Shown piece after piece: positions 51,241-60,496 of a DNA stretch of 64,000 nucleotides. Made by a program: the position numbers and the translations under genes. This DNA comes from JASJBU01 sp039714735 (GTDB lineage: Bacteria; Pseudomonadota; Gammaproteobacteria; Chromatiales; Chromatiaceae), in contig JBDLIT010000007.1 in the NCBI GenBank assembly GCA_039714735.1, forward strand, positions 1-64,000. The letters run 5' to 3'. The first letter of the stretch is position 1, and the number at the start of each line of letters is the position of its first letter. The notes under the pieces are model-generated. The model saw nothing but the letters and a program-made list of their open reading frames with translations. It was not told where the DNA came from and made no database searches.

Positions 51241-52212
51241 ATGAACTATTTCAAGGAATCACTGACCCAGATCTTCGGCGCCAAGCCGAGTCGCCCCACC
51301 AAGCAAGAACAGTCAGCCAAGGTTCGCGCCATCTACGACGGAAAGCGGGGCAAACTCTCCAAGGCGGATGTGGAGACTGTGCGCCATGAGCATGTAAGAA
51401 CCTGCTGCAACCTATGGCAGCGCCGCCGTTGGCTCACTCTGATACTGGTCAACCTGCTGTTCGTGGTCTCCTACTATTTCGATGTCCAGCTATTGGAAGG
51501 TGCGCTGACCGCGTCGCGCTTTGTCGGATTTCACATGGCCGATCTGAACGCCGCCCTGCAGGTGATGTTGGCCTACAAACATGTAGTGCTGAATCTGGTC
51601 ATCGGCACCGTCACCGTATTCATCTTCTGGCTGCTGCTGGGAGGACGTACCTTCTGCTCCTGGGTCTGCCCCTATCATCTGCTGTCGGAGTGGGCGGAGT
51701 ATCTGCACCTCTGGCTGGTCAAGAAAAAGCTCGTCAAGAATCATACCTTCAACCGCAAGGTGCGTGGCGTCTTCTACGTGATCTTTGCCCTGCTCGCGCT
51801 GGTCAGTGGTTATACGGTGTTCGAGACTATCTCACCCACCGGCATCCTCAGCCGGGCGCTGATCTATGGGCCGGGTGTGGCGCTGATCTGGGTCGGCCTG
51901 CTGTTGCTGTTCGAGGTGTTCTACTCCCGCCGCGCCTGGTGCCGCTATGTCTGTCCGATTGGCGTGACCTACGGTGTGGTCGGTCTAGCTTCGCCCTTTC
52001 GGGTGAAATACAATGCGGTGGACTGTCACCATGAAGGCGACTGCCGCAAGGTCTGTCTGGTGCCCCATGTGCTGGATCTGACAATTCGGGGCGCGGCCTA
52101 TGACGTGAATCAGGATGTGGGCGCCGACTGTACGCGCTGCGGGATGTGCGTGGATGTCTGTCCGACCGGTTCATTGGCCTATGAGATCAAGGGCCTGAGC
52201 AAGATGTTGTGA
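51241..52212 (+). CDS. nosH: Membrane ferredoxin NosH (NapH/MauN-like)
   Basis: The 323-residue protein has about four membrane helices with the cytoplasmic CxxxCP motifs FCSWVCPYHLL and WCRYVCPIGVTYG, then two ferredoxin motifs near the C-terminus (CHHEGDCRKVCLVPHV and CTRCGMCVDVCP). It is the quinol-oxidising partner of NosG in the inner membrane. A 134-base gap with no gene separates it from nosF. Confidence 0.93.
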   Translation: MNYFKESLTQIFGAKPSRPTKQEQSAKVRAIYDGKRGKLSKADVETVRHEHVRTCCNLWQRRRWLTLILVNLLFVVSYYFDVQLLEGALTASRFVGFHMADLNAALQVMLAYKHVVLNLVIGTVTVFIFWLLLGGRTFCSWVCPYHLLSEWAEYLHLWLVKKKLVKNHTFNRKVRGVFYVIFALLALVSGYTVFETISPTGILSRALIYGPGVALIWVGLLLLFEVFYSRRAWCRYVCPIGVTYGVVGLASPFRVKYNAVDCHHEGDCRKVCLVPHVLDLTIRGAAYDVNQDVGADCTRCGMCVDVCPTGSLAYEIKGLSKML

Positions 52213-52346
52213 AATTTATCAGCTTTCGTAGATCAATCAGTAAAATAGAGGTGGGACAGCTGCCAGCATCTCCTGCGGGACGTCGTGAATACTTCCCTTA
52301 TTTTTTAATTACCATTCTCCTCGTATTCAGCAGTTGACTCCTTTGC

Positions 52347-53228
52347 ATGATTCAGTTTGAAAATATCGTCAAGCGCTTTCGTCGTCACCAGGTGCTGAAA
52401 GGCGTGAACCTGACCATCGAGCGGGGTCATCGAGTTGCTCTGGTGGGCTCCAATGGGGCGGGCAAGACGACGCTGATTCGTTGTCTGCTGGGTGAATATA
52501 CCTGTGAGGGCAGGGTGACCGTGGATGGTATGGATCCCCGAATCCAGCGGCGTGAAGTACTCTCCAAGGTGGGCTTTGTGCCCCAGTTACCGCCTCCGTT
52601 GCGCATGCCGGTGGGACAACTGATTCGTTTTGCGGCCAGTCTTTGTGAGTGTAATCCATTGCGCATGCACGATGTGGCCGGTGAACTGGGCTTCGACACC
52701 CGGCATTTCCGCCACCAGCCCTTCGTCAAACTCTCCGGTGGCCAGAAACAAAAACTGTTGATCGCCATCGCCCTGGGGCGGCGCAGTGAACTGCTGGTGA
52801 TGGACGAACCTGCCGCCAATCTTGATCCGGAGGCGCGGCATATCTTCTTCAAGCTGCTGGCGGAGAAGCAGGACAGGGCCGCCATGCTGATTTCCAGTCA
52901 TCGTCTGGATGAGGTGGCCAGCCTGGTGAACCGGGTGATCGAAATGGATCAGGGCTCGGTGGTGCTGGATGACCGGGTGGCGGATCTGGTGGAACTCTCT
53001 TCGCGGTTGCGTTGCAGAGTGAGGCTGGTACAGGCGGAAGAGGCCTTTGCCAATGCGATCCGGGAGTGGGGCTTCAAAGGCAGTGATGATGGGATAGTCT
53101 GGGATGGTTTCGTTGCAGGGCCGGACCGCCTGCGTTTTCTCGGTGTGCTTTCACGGTATGCGGCATTGCTGGCTGGGATGGAGCTGGACGAGGCGCTGGA
53201 TCAGGCGGGGCAAGCCAATGTGGTCTGA
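52347..53228 (+). CDS. nosF: ABC transporter ATPase NosF
   Basis: The 293-residue ATPase has Walker A GSNGAGKTTLIR, the signature LSGGQKQKLL and Walker B LLVMDEPAANLDPEA. With NosY it forms the ABC complex that, with NosD, supports CuZ biogenesis. It overlaps nosL by 11 bases. Confidence 0.93.
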   Translation: MIQFENIVKRFRRHQVLKGVNLTIERGHRVALVGSNGAGKTTLIRCLLGEYTCEGRVTVDGMDPRIQRREVLSKVGFVPQLPPPLRMPVGQLIRFAASLCECNPLRMHDVAGELGFDTRHFRHQPFVKLSGGQKQKLLIAIALGRRSELLVMDEPAANLDPEARHIFFKLLAEKQDRAAMLISSHRLDEVASLVNRVIEMDQGSVVLDDRVADLVELSSRLRCRVRLVQAEEAFANAIREWGFKGSDDGIVWDGFVAGPDRLRFLGVLSRYAALLAGMELDEALDQAGQANVV

Positions 53229-53787
53229 TTTTCGATTTCTCATCCTGGTTTGTGTGGTTCTACCCCTGCTATCCGCATGCTCGGGAGATTCAGGCAGCGG
53301 TCCCAAGGATGTCAAATGGGACCGGGATGCCTGCGAACGCTGCAGAATGGTCTTGAGTGATCGACACAGCTCGGCGCAGATCCGCTATCAGCCATCAGAC
53401 AGGAAGCGCACCAAGGTGGCTGTGTTCGATGATTTTGGCTGTGCGGTGTTGTGGCTGGAGGACAAGCCCTGGAAGGATGATCCACAAACCGAGTTCTGGA
53501 TTACCGATCATCGTAATGGTGAATGGATCAACGCACGCCAGGCCACCTATCTTCCCGGCAAGGTGACACCCATGGAATATGGCCTGGGCGCCCAGCTCGG
53601 CTGGCGGGAGGGTGGGCTCAGTTACGAGCAGGCCAAGCTGCATGTCACCCGGGTGGAGCAGCGCTTCAATACCCAGGGTGTGCAGCTGCTGGAACAGTAC
53701 AGAGAACGGGCGGATAGGCGCAAAGCGCATGACCAGCAATATCAGAATGATGCGGATCTTCCTTCGATCATCCCACCTAAGGAATAA
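53218..53787 (+). CDS. nosL: Copper chaperone lipoprotein NosL
   Basis: From ATG 53218, the 189-residue protein has a lipoprotein signal (VVLPLLSAC) and the NosL copper motif CERCRM, then VFDDFGCAVLWLED and ARQATYLPG. NosL is a lipid-anchored Cu(I) donor for NosZ. It overlaps nosF and is three bases before nosY. Confidence 0.92.
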   Translation: MWSDFRFLILVCVVLPLLSACSGDSGSGPKDVKWDRDACERCRMVLSDRHSSAQIRYQPSDRKRTKVAVFDDFGCAVLWLEDKPWKDDPQTEFWITDHRNGEWINARQATYLPGKVTPMEYGLGAQLGWREGGLSYEQAKLHVTRVEQRFNTQGVQLLEQYRERADRRKAHDQQYQNDADLPSIIPPKE

Positions 53788-53790
53788 CCT

Positions 53791-54618
53791 ATGAAGCACC
53801 TCTGGTTAACCGCTTATACAGACATCATCGAATCCCTGCGCGCGCGTTGGTTCATGGTCTACTCTACGCTGTTTGGCGGTTTGATCGTGATTCTCTTCGC
53901 GTTCGGCCTGGCGGAATCCCGCATCATGGGTTTTACCGGTCTCTCCAGGCTGTTGATCACCTACATCCAGCTGTCCATGGCGATGCTGCCGATCTTCGTC
54001 CTGATCACCACGGTACGCTCCGTGGCGGGTGACCGGGAGGCCGGGGTGTTCGAATATCTGCTCTCTCTGCCCATTACCCTAAGCGCCTGGTTCTGGGGAC
54101 GTGTAATCGGGCGATTCTTCGTGGTCTTTCTGCCGGTCTTCCTGGCCATGCTGGGGGCGACTTCCTGGGGGTTGGTGAAGGGTGCGGAGGTGCCCTGGGA
54201 TCTGTTGCTTTACTACACCGGCCTGCTGATGGCCCTGGCCTGGTGTTTTCTGGGTATCGGCATGCTGATCTCGACTCTGGCGCGCTCCTCGGATGTGGCT
54301 CAGGGCGCAGCCTTCGTGGTCTGGCTGAGCCTGCTGCTGTTCCTGGATCTGATTCTGCTGGGTGTGCTCATTCAGGAGTATCTGCCGCCGGAGACTGCGG
54401 TGGCCATCGCGCTGGCCAATCCCATGCAGGTATTCCGCACCGCCACCATGATGCTGTTCGATCCCCAACTCGTCCTGCTGGGGCCGACCGCCTATGTGAT
54501 TCTGGATGCCTTTGGCCAGAGTGGATACATTGCCTATGCCATCGCCTATCCGATCCTGCTGGGCACGGCGGCAGCGGGTCTGGGCTTCCTGCTCTTCAAA
54601 CGAAGTGATTTACCTTAA
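53791..54618 (+). CDS. nosY: ABC transporter permease NosY
   Basis: The 275-residue protein has six membrane helices and the NosY/ABC-2 pattern (TAYTDIIESLRARWFMVYST, VAGDREAGVFEYLLSLPITL, IALANPMQVFRTATM). It is the membrane partner of NosF and docks NosD in the periplasm. It is three bases from nosL and 15 from the next gene. Confidence 0.93.
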   Translation: MKHLWLTAYTDIIESLRARWFMVYSTLFGGLIVILFAFGLAESRIMGFTGLSRLLITYIQLSMAMLPIFVLITTVRSVAGDREAGVFEYLLSLPITLSAWFWGRVIGRFFVVFLPVFLAMLGATSWGLVKGAEVPWDLLLYYTGLLMALAWCFLGIGMLISTLARSSDVAQGAAFVVWLSLLLFLDLILLGVLIQEYLPPETAVAIALANPMQVFRTATMMLFDPQLVLLGPTAYVILDAFGQSGYIAYAIAYPILLGTAAAGLGFLLFKRSDLP

Positions 54619-54633
54619 CGAGACGGAGCGAAA

Positions 54634-55125
54634 GTGAAATCGAATCTGCTTCTCTGGTCAATGGCCGGTGTGATGATGCTTGCCATCGGCGCTGTAGCGA
54701 TCTACAAGAGCTGGCCGTTGCTGTTTCCCGATGTGTTGATCAGCGCTCCCCTGGATGCAACCTGTGATTTGCGCACCGGAGCCTGTGTCTCTCCACTGCC
54801 TGAAGGGGGCAGTGTCAGCTTTGCCATTGAGCCCCGTTCGATCCCCGTCGTGCGGCCTTTGCAGTTTCAGGTACATGTGGAAGGCCTGGATGTGGAGCGC
54901 GTGGAGATCGATTTCAGGGGGGTCGATATGAACATGGGTTTCAATCGCCCAGCGCTGGAAAAACAGCAAGAGGGAGAGTTCGCTGGAAAAGGCATGCTGC
55001 CGGTCTGTGTGCGTGACGCCATGGAGTGGGAGGCGAGGGTGTTGATGCATACCGATCTAGGTCTGGTCTCCGCGCCCTATCGGTTCATCACGGTCAAGCC
55101 AGGCATGGAATTGCCGGTGGACTGA
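54634..55125 (+). CDS. FixH/YtkA-like periplasmic protein of the nos cluster
   Basis: A GTG start with GGAGCGAAA upstream gives 163 residues: one N-terminal membrane anchor (SMAGVMMLAIGAVAIY) and an Ig-like periplasmic domain. It has two close Cys (CDLRTGAC), the VDMNMGFNRPAL methionine motif and a late Cys (LPVCVRD). The fold pattern resembles FixH/YtkA-like copper-handling proteins. It closes the nosB-nosY series and may help copper delivery; that is inference. Confidence 0.6.
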   Translation: MKSNLLLWSMAGVMMLAIGAVAIYKSWPLLFPDVLISAPLDATCDLRTGACVSPLPEGGSVSFAIEPRSIPVVRPLQFQVHVEGLDVERVEIDFRGVDMNMGFNRPALEKQQEGEFAGKGMLPVCVRDAMEWEARVLMHTDLGLVSAPYRFITVKPGMELPVD

Positions 55126-55151
55126 GTGTAATACCTGTCCGTGATGATATA

Positions 55152-55835
55152 TCAATCATCCACGATGGAGAGATAGGCGAAGATGTCTCTCAATTCGTCG
55201 TCGGTGAACTCCAGCAGCAACTCCTCTTCGGGCTCGTCTTCGTCATGGATGCGGATCTTTTTCCGGTACTTTTCCACCTGCCGCCAGAGATAGTTGGTGT
55301 ATTGACCCGCGAGCATGGGCGCCGCTTTGTCATGGATTCCCCAGCCCTCACGGCCATGGCATGAGGCGCACTCCTTGCGATAGATCTTTCTGCCAACCTC
55401 AATATCACCCGGCGCACGGGGGATCTGCATCAGGCGCTTGGATTCCAGCAGACGGGCATAGGCATTGAATCCCGGTGCTTTCTCATCGACCGGCGGCAGC
55501 TTGGTTTTCAACTGAATCACGGAGAGAAAACGAGAGATGTCCTGGATGTCGTTGTCCGGCATCTGGCGATGATCCACATATTCCACCATCGCCAGGTTGG
55601 GGCGCTCACGCTCACGGAACAGGTGCAGCTGTTTTGCGATGAACTCACTCGGCATGCCCGCCAAGCGGGGGTATTCGCCCTCTTTACCCCCTTCGCCGAA
55701 CTCACCGTGACAACCGGCGCAAACCTCGTTGATCTCCTCGCCATTGTCAGGATCGTAATCGTAGGCAAATGCCGGCTGGGTGGTGGCTAACCCAACCCAT
55801 AGTTGAAACAGGATCAATGCATGAAGTGGTTTCAT
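55152..55835 (-). CDS. Diheme cytochrome c
   Basis: The precursor of 227 residues (ATG 55835) has a signal ending QPAFAYD and two heme sites, CAGCHG and CASCHG, each with a LAG(M/Q) motif in the same domain, so it is a c4/c553-like diheme protein. An acidic stretch (DEDEPEEELLLEF) precedes the end. It converges on the nos genes and has an FNR-type site 116 bases upstream, so it probably joins the anaerobic electron path. Confidence 0.88.
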   Translation of the reverse strand: MKPLHALILFQLWVGLATTQPAFAYDYDPDNGEEINEVCAGCHGEFGEGGKEGEYPRLAGMPSEFIAKQLHLFRERERPNLAMVEYVDHRQMPDNDIQDISRFLSVIQLKTKLPPVDEKAPGFNAYARLLESKRLMQIPRAPGDIEVGRKIYRKECASCHGREGWGIHDKAAPMLAGQYTNYLWRQVEKYRKKIRIHDEDEPEEELLLEFTDDELRDIFAYLSIVDD

Positions 55836-55950
55836 CAAGCTGAGTTTTGTAACGAATCACACTAGCGGTTAAGCATAGGCGAGCAGTGACAATGATTGTC
55901 CTGGTGTTGTTGGTGTATTCAATGATCCATGCAGGACACCTATCATGACC

Positions 55951-55964
55951 TTGATTGATATCAA
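55951..55964 (-). promoter_or_regulatory. FNR/DNR-type site before the divergent diheme cytochrome
   Basis: TTGAT-TGAT-ATCAA is a perfect palindromic FNR-family site. The nearest gene reading away from it is the minus-strand cytochrome at 55835. No clear -10 box was found at the ideal distance. Confidence 0.6.
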
Positions 55965-56045
55965 AAAACACACCAGCAATCAGTTACGCTATTGTGATTT
56001 CATCCGATCTGCTCAAATCATCGGAAAAGCTAACGCTTTGATTTT

Positions 56046-56140
56046 TACTCCCCTCATCCCAGCCTTCTCCCGGAGGGAGAAGGAGTCGCAGCCTTTTACA
56101 ACACCCTCCTGGAGGGGGAAGGTTAGGATGGGGGTGAAAA
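56046..56140. repeat. Palindromic intergenic repeat (MITE-like)
   Basis: CCCCTCATCCCAGCCTTCTCC on the left is inverted as GGGGGAAGGTTAGGATGGGGG on the right, around smaller hairpins (CTCCC/GGGAG). Such CCCTCATCC-type repeats are scattered in many proteobacterial genomes. The surrounding 55836-56207 gap holds otherwise only the FNR-type site. Confidence 0.6.
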
Positions 56141-56207
56141 TACGGTTACTGAGCTTTGTACCTAATCGCTTATTGTATTGTGTATGGTCTGTTAGCGGCG
56201 CCCCGTG

Positions 56208-56606
56208 TCACTTCGTGGCGTGCATTTTGTCAAATTCCTCCTTGAACGCCTCGAAATCATACGCCATGCCATTGAGAACGGTGCTCCAATGTCGCACGTG
56301 CGCAGCGGCTGCAACCGCCTCACGGACCTCGGCTTCGCTAGCACCTTCCGCGCGTGCATTTTTATTGTGGACGTGGACACAGTAGGCACAAGGAATCTGG
56401 GCGGCCACCCCCAAAGCGATGAGTTCACGGGTCTTTGCATTAAGCTTGGCTCCATTACCCATCAGCACTCTTTCGGCTTCCAATCTAGACTTGAGGGCAT
56501 GTTCAGGATAGGTGTCTTTGTAAAACCTTGGAGGCTCTTGTGCTACAGCTGTTGTGGCATAGATAACCAGCGCGGTTGCTTGAATGACAGTCTGCATGAG
56601 TTTCAT
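56208..56606 (-). CDS. Exported AhpD/carboxymuconolactone decarboxylase-like protein
   Basis: The 132-residue precursor has a signal peptide ending TTAVAQEPP and a CMD/AhpD domain with the redox motif CAYCVH (ALGVAAQIPCAYCVHVHNK) and AVAAAAHVRHWSTVL. AhpD-like proteins are thiol peroxidase partners, but exported forms are less usual. GGAGAAA lies before the ATG. The substrate is unknown. Confidence 0.85.
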   Translation of the reverse strand: MKLMQTVIQATALVIYATTAVAQEPPRFYKDTYPEHALKSRLEAERVLMGNGAKLNAKTRELIALGVAAQIPCAYCVHVHNKNARAEGASEAEVREAVAAAAHVRHWSTVLNGMAYDFEAFKEEFDKMHATK

Positions 56607-56622
56607 TGGTGGTTTCTCCTCT

Positions 56623-56775
56623 TTAGACTCGAATATCCATGTCTCCGGCTGCGCTTGTTGTAGATTTGCAGCTGGACAGGTTCAGAAAACCAGCCCTGGT
56701 ACAAGTGGGGCAGCATCGTGATTCATGGGCAATCTCCACTTCTGATTGGTTGAAACACTGATACCCACACTTCAT
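56623..56775 (-). CDS. Possible small Cys-rich protein (50 residues)
   Basis: The minus frame starts MKCGYQCFNQ and contains CCPTC, with Cys at 3, 7, 21, 22, 25 and 37, a spacing like a small zinc ribbon. It ends 16 bases before the exported AhpD-like gene on the same strand. No ribosome site precedes the ATG, so translation is uncertain. Confidence 0.3.
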   Translation of the reverse strand: MKCGYQCFNQSEVEIAHESRCCPTCTRAGFLNLSSCKSTTSAAGDMDIRV

Positions 56776-56903
56776 GAGGGTTTTTCAGTTGATGCGCCGT
56801 GGTTTTCAGTATCTAAACTAGCGCTATTCTTAAAAGTAATTCCGACGGAACTCCGTTGGTTTTCCGCAATCCATATAATTCTCATATAAACAAGAACATA
56901 TCT

Positions 56904-57765
56904 ATGTCCTTCTCGCATGACGCAACAACACCAATGTCCGGCAAATCGATGGATCTGGCGGCCTCGTTCGAGGTTGCAGGTTACAGAGTGGAGCCATCGA
57001 CCCTGCGGGTAACGGGTGCGTCGGGGGAGGCGCGGCTTGAATCGAAGGCAATGCAGGTACTGGTCTATCTTGTCGAACATGCAGGGCGGGTGGTGAGTCG
57101 TAGCGAGTTAGAAGAGCGCATTTGCCAGAGCTTACGCGGGGCTGGCGATGACCCATTCCCGTGACGCCATCGATGGCTGGACAACGACTCCATCTCGCTC
57201 CTTGGAACAGGCGGCACAGTTGGCAGAAACGGCTGCCAAGATTGATCCCTCTCTTCCTCAGGTCCATTTCGTCAGTGGCCAGGTCAACCTTTTCCGGCGC
57301 CGGCATGCGCAGGCGATCGAGTCGATCCAACGGGCTATCCAGATCGATCCAAACTACGCTGACGCCTATGCCTTGGGCGCCTGGATTCTGAACTATGCGG
57401 GTCGTACAGACGAAGCACAGGTCTTTATGGATAAGGCAATGCGTTTGAACCCGAGACCTACAGGCTCCTATCTAGAGGTGCTTGGCGAGATTCGGTTCGT
57501 GCAGGGCCAATATAACGAGTCGGTGTCCTTGTTCAATCGAGTGTTGGATATTAATCCCAACTATATGCGGGCCCGCATGTGGATTGCGGCTGTCTTGGCC
57601 CAAATTGATGAAGGGGATCGGGCGGAGTGGGAGGCTGCTGAACTCATGGTCATGAGTCCGGGATTTTCGATCAGTAGACTGGAGTTTTCCTTTCCATTCA
57701 AAGATCCCCGTGTACTTGAATCACTTCTGGAAGGGTTAAGAAAGGCCGGATTGCCAGATGAATAG
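56904..57765 (+). pseudogene. Broken CadC/ToxR-type regulator with TPR tail
   Basis: The first frame (56904-57164) starts a Trans_reg_C winged helix (FEVAGYRVEPSTLRVTG, QVLVYLVEHAGRVVSRSELE), then jumps to LRGAGDDPF, which belongs at the end of that domain, and stops. The second frame (57148-57765) is the TPR tail usual in these regulators (AAQLAETAAKIDPSLPQVHF, AIESIQRAIQIDPNYADAYA). The membrane segment and central domain are absent. At least one deletion and a frameshift are needed to explain this, so the regulator is not functional as such; the TPR part could still be made. Confidence 0.65.
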
Positions 57766-57860
57766 CTATCCGAGTGAGAGATAGTGGGATCACCCATATT
57801 CGGTATCCCGTTCCCTTTTGGGCATAAGGGGCTAAAAAGGGCCAGGCTTGAAAATTTTGA

Positions 57861-58199
57861 TCAGACTATTGAGTGGTAGTGACCGAAAGGATGAGTTTCG
57901 TCTTTCAACCCATTTTCGGGAGACTTGGCAGATACCAGAGCGCCGCCCAAAATTTTAGTGATTCCAAACTCCAGTGCGGTTTCCGGAGTACTGAATACCT
58001 GATCGAAATCCACCTCATCCATGCTGGGTAGGATAACGTTGACGCGCCAGCCAATTTTTTCCAAGCCTACCTCGTCATCCGCTTCCCCAACATCCTGTTG
58101 GCTCACATAGCTGGCAATCACGCCCCAGTCTTCGGATTCATACGCCTGGTTGATGATTACGACTGGAGAGTCGAACTTTTCTAGACTGGCCTTGATCAT
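57861..58199 (-). CDS. Hypothetical protein
   Basis: From ATG 58199, with GGAG six bases upstream, the frame encodes 112 residues with no signal or membrane segment and an acidic, mixed composition (VIINQAYESEDWGVIASYVS, VNVILPSMDEVDFDQVF). The ribosome site and codon pattern support a real gene; no family was recognised. Confidence 0.55.
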   Translation of the reverse strand: MIKASLEKFDSPVVIINQAYESEDWGVIASYVSQQDVGEADDEVGLEKIGWRVNVILPSMDEVDFDQVFSTPETALEFGITKILGGALVSAKSPENGLKDETHPFGHYHSIV

Positions 58200-58996
58200 C
58201 GCATTCTCCAAAGTGAGATAATGCTGTAGAAAGTAACAGGCTAACTAATAAATGTGACTCTCATATGACTATGGCTGAAAGTCAAGTGTTTTTATGGCCC
58301 TCAGGGTGTGAAATGGGTCGAGGATTCGCGAACAGACAGGCCTACTAATATCAATATTCGAGATGCCCATTGATAGTCAATGTGGCGCCGGAAATAATAG
58401 AAAAAACAATAAGAAATAGAAAAATCTGGCTTTCGGATTGGTTTGATGCAGGAGCGAGCAGCCGGTTTAAATAAGGGTCATGAAGGCTTAGGTGTGAAGC
58501 GTGAAAACTGTCGTTTCAGGACTTCACATAGCTTGTGAATACAGCTTTAGTGATTACCCCTACTCAAGAATTTGGGTTCGAGGGTTTATACGAACTGTGC
58601 GATATGAAACCCCTGTTTATTCAAGCAATTCCAGGACATGGAGTATGTATTACCATTGCAGAAATATTCAATCCAGCCCGATTAATCCTGTTACACTCAC
58701 TGAACAACAAGGATTGATATTCCTCTAAGAGGCCGACAAGACCGCTAATCTTGGGGAGGGCAAAACCCTCTTTCGTCAAAAGAGAATTTCAGGCGGTTGG
58801 TATATCCACTGCTCTGGGAAAATAAAGCAACGCAAACACGCGGTAGAGGTATAACCACGACCATGCTGATGTGAGGGCGGATTACTAAATCAAGTAGCGG
58901 AAACAGTGTCTTGGATGGGTCACGCGCTATGCAGTGTGGATAAGCCGTCTTTGCGGGCGTGTCCTTAGGCCTCTGCCAGTTTAGTAAGGATGGGTG
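58200..58996. other. Long intergenic stretch without a convincing gene
   Basis: The sequence is A/T-richer than its surroundings. It holds a short palindrome CATTGA-TAG-TCAATG (58368-58382) and two overlapping short plus-strand frames (58501-58728 and 58535-58717) with no ribosome site or family match. The last 30 bases contain the AAGGA ribosome site of the porin gene. It may be decayed accessory DNA. Confidence 0.4.
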
Positions 58997-60496
58997 ATGA
59001 ATGAGCCAATGATCACGGACCGCCGATCGAACCCGGGAAAGCCGTCTGTGCTGTATGAAATGAAGGTATGGAAGCCGGCGAATTCACTGGTGCGATTTGG
59101 TTCGATACTGTTGCTGTCGCTGAACCTCCTGACAGCACCGGCTCAGGCAGGGAATCGCGCCATGCTGGAGCTGCTTAAAGTACTCCGTGACGGTGGCGCT
59201 ATCAGTCAAGAGGCCTATGAAGCCCTGTATAAAACTGCGCTCGAAGAAGACAATGAAGATCTTGTTGAAGGAGAAACAAGCAGAACCACCAAATCCCCAA
59301 AGAAACCTCAGGCGCCGCCTACTACAAAAGACATAGCGCTGACTGATCGCAGCGCTGAAAGCTCAGTGGTACGCCTCGGTCACAAAGGTCTGGAAGTCGA
59401 GTCAGCGGATGGGGATTTTCGCTTTAAACTGGGGGGACGGCTGCTGCTGGATGCTGCTTGGTACGATCAACACCATGCAAAACTTGATAACGATGCCGAA
59501 GTTCGCAGCAGCCGTTTATCATGGCGTGCAATCCTGTGGGACGATTGGCAATTCAAGTCAGAGGTGGAGTTTGCACGGGACGGCGCCGACCTGAAAAGCA
59601 ATTTCCTAAGGTACCGTGGTTTCAAGCCGGTCCTTATCACTGCCGGCAATTTTAAGGAACCATTCGGCCTGGAACGTTGGACTTCGATATCAGAAACAAC
59701 CTTCATGGAGCGTGCGGCCGTGTCCGGCGCACTCGCGCCGGCGCGCAGCCTTGGTTTAGGCGTGCGCACCAGCGAAAGGAGATGGACTCTCGCCACAGGT
59801 TTGTTCGGCAATCGAGATCTGGGTGGGAGTGGAGGTGGTAACCAATCCGACGAAGAGAGTTGGGCATTTACCGGTCGTGTGACATACGTACCTCTACTCA
59901 CGCCATCTTCCATGCTGCATACCGGCATCGCCGCTTCGTACCGTGCTTTCGATGACGGGCAGATTCGATTCAAGGCGCGTCCGGAATCCCATGTCACGGA
60001 AGTCAACTTTGTCGACACAGGCGCCATCACGGATCTGGACGACGTCACACGCTACGGCCTGGAAGCCGCCGCAGTATTCGGTCCTTTCTCGTTTCAAACA
60101 GAATATATCAGCACAAAAATCCACCGTAGTGGCGCTAGCCAAAACTTGGATTTCGATGGTTGGTATGCCTATGCGAGCTACTTCTTGACCGGTGAAACAC
60201 GGCCCTACCGACGCCAGCGGGGTGTGTTTCGGGGTGTCACGCCCAAGCGGCCATTGAGAGGGGGCGGCCCTGGCGCCTGGGAAGTGGCTCTCCGCTACAG
60301 CCATCTGGATCTCAGTGATGAGGAGATTACTGGGGGGCAGCAAGATCTGTTGACCTTTGGACTCAACTGGTACCTGAATGCCAATGTTCGTTTCATGACC
60401 AATTACGTCAAGGTGCTCGATGTTGATCGGCCGGGCAGCGCTTTTGACGGCGATCAGACTCAACTCATACAGATCCGTAGCCAGGTCGATTTTTAA
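58997..60496 (+). CDS. OprP/OprO-like outer-membrane porin
   Basis: The 499-residue precursor has a long N-region before the signal (ILLLSLNLLTAPAQAGN), a helical segment (LKVLRDGGAISQEAYEAL) and a beta barrel with the OprP signature (FRFKLGGRLLLDAAWYD, AGNFKEPFGLERWTSISETT, FMERA). It ends in Phe (SQVDF), as barrel proteins do. The family carries phosphate or pyrophosphate; selectivity here is unknown. AAGGA lies six bases before ATG 58997. Confidence 0.88.
   Translation: MNEPMITDRRSNPGKPSVLYEMKVWKPANSLVRFGSILLLSLNLLTAPAQAGNRAMLELLKVLRDGGAISQEAYEALYKTALEEDNEDLVEGETSRTTKSPKKPQAPPTTKDIALTDRSAESSVVRLGHKGLEVESADGDFRFKLGGRLLLDAAWYDQHHAKLDNDAEVRSSRLSWRAILWDDWQFKSEVEFARDGADLKSNFLRYRGFKPVLITAGNFKEPFGLERWTSISETTFMERAAVSGALAPARSLGLGVRTSERRWTLATGLFGNRDLGGSGGGNQSDEESWAFTGRVTYVPLLTPSSMLHTGIAASYRAFDDGQIRFKARPESHVTEVNFVDTGAITDLDDVTRYGLEAAAVFGPFSFQTEYISTKIHRSGASQNLDFDGWYAYASYFLTGETRPYRRQRGVFRGVTPKRPLRGGGPGAWEVALRYSHLDLSDEEITGGQQDLLTFGLNWYLNANVRFMTNYVKVLDVDRPGSAFDGDQTQLIQIRSQVDF

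Noticed and set aside
58368..58382. CATTGA-TAG-TCAATG as an FNR-like site
   Set aside because: The spacing between half-sites is wrong for TTGAT-N4-ATCAA and no clear gene starts close by.
58501..58728. Two short overlapping plus-strand frames in the stretch before the porin gene
   Set aside because: No ribosome site, no family similarity, and they compete for the same bases in two frames.
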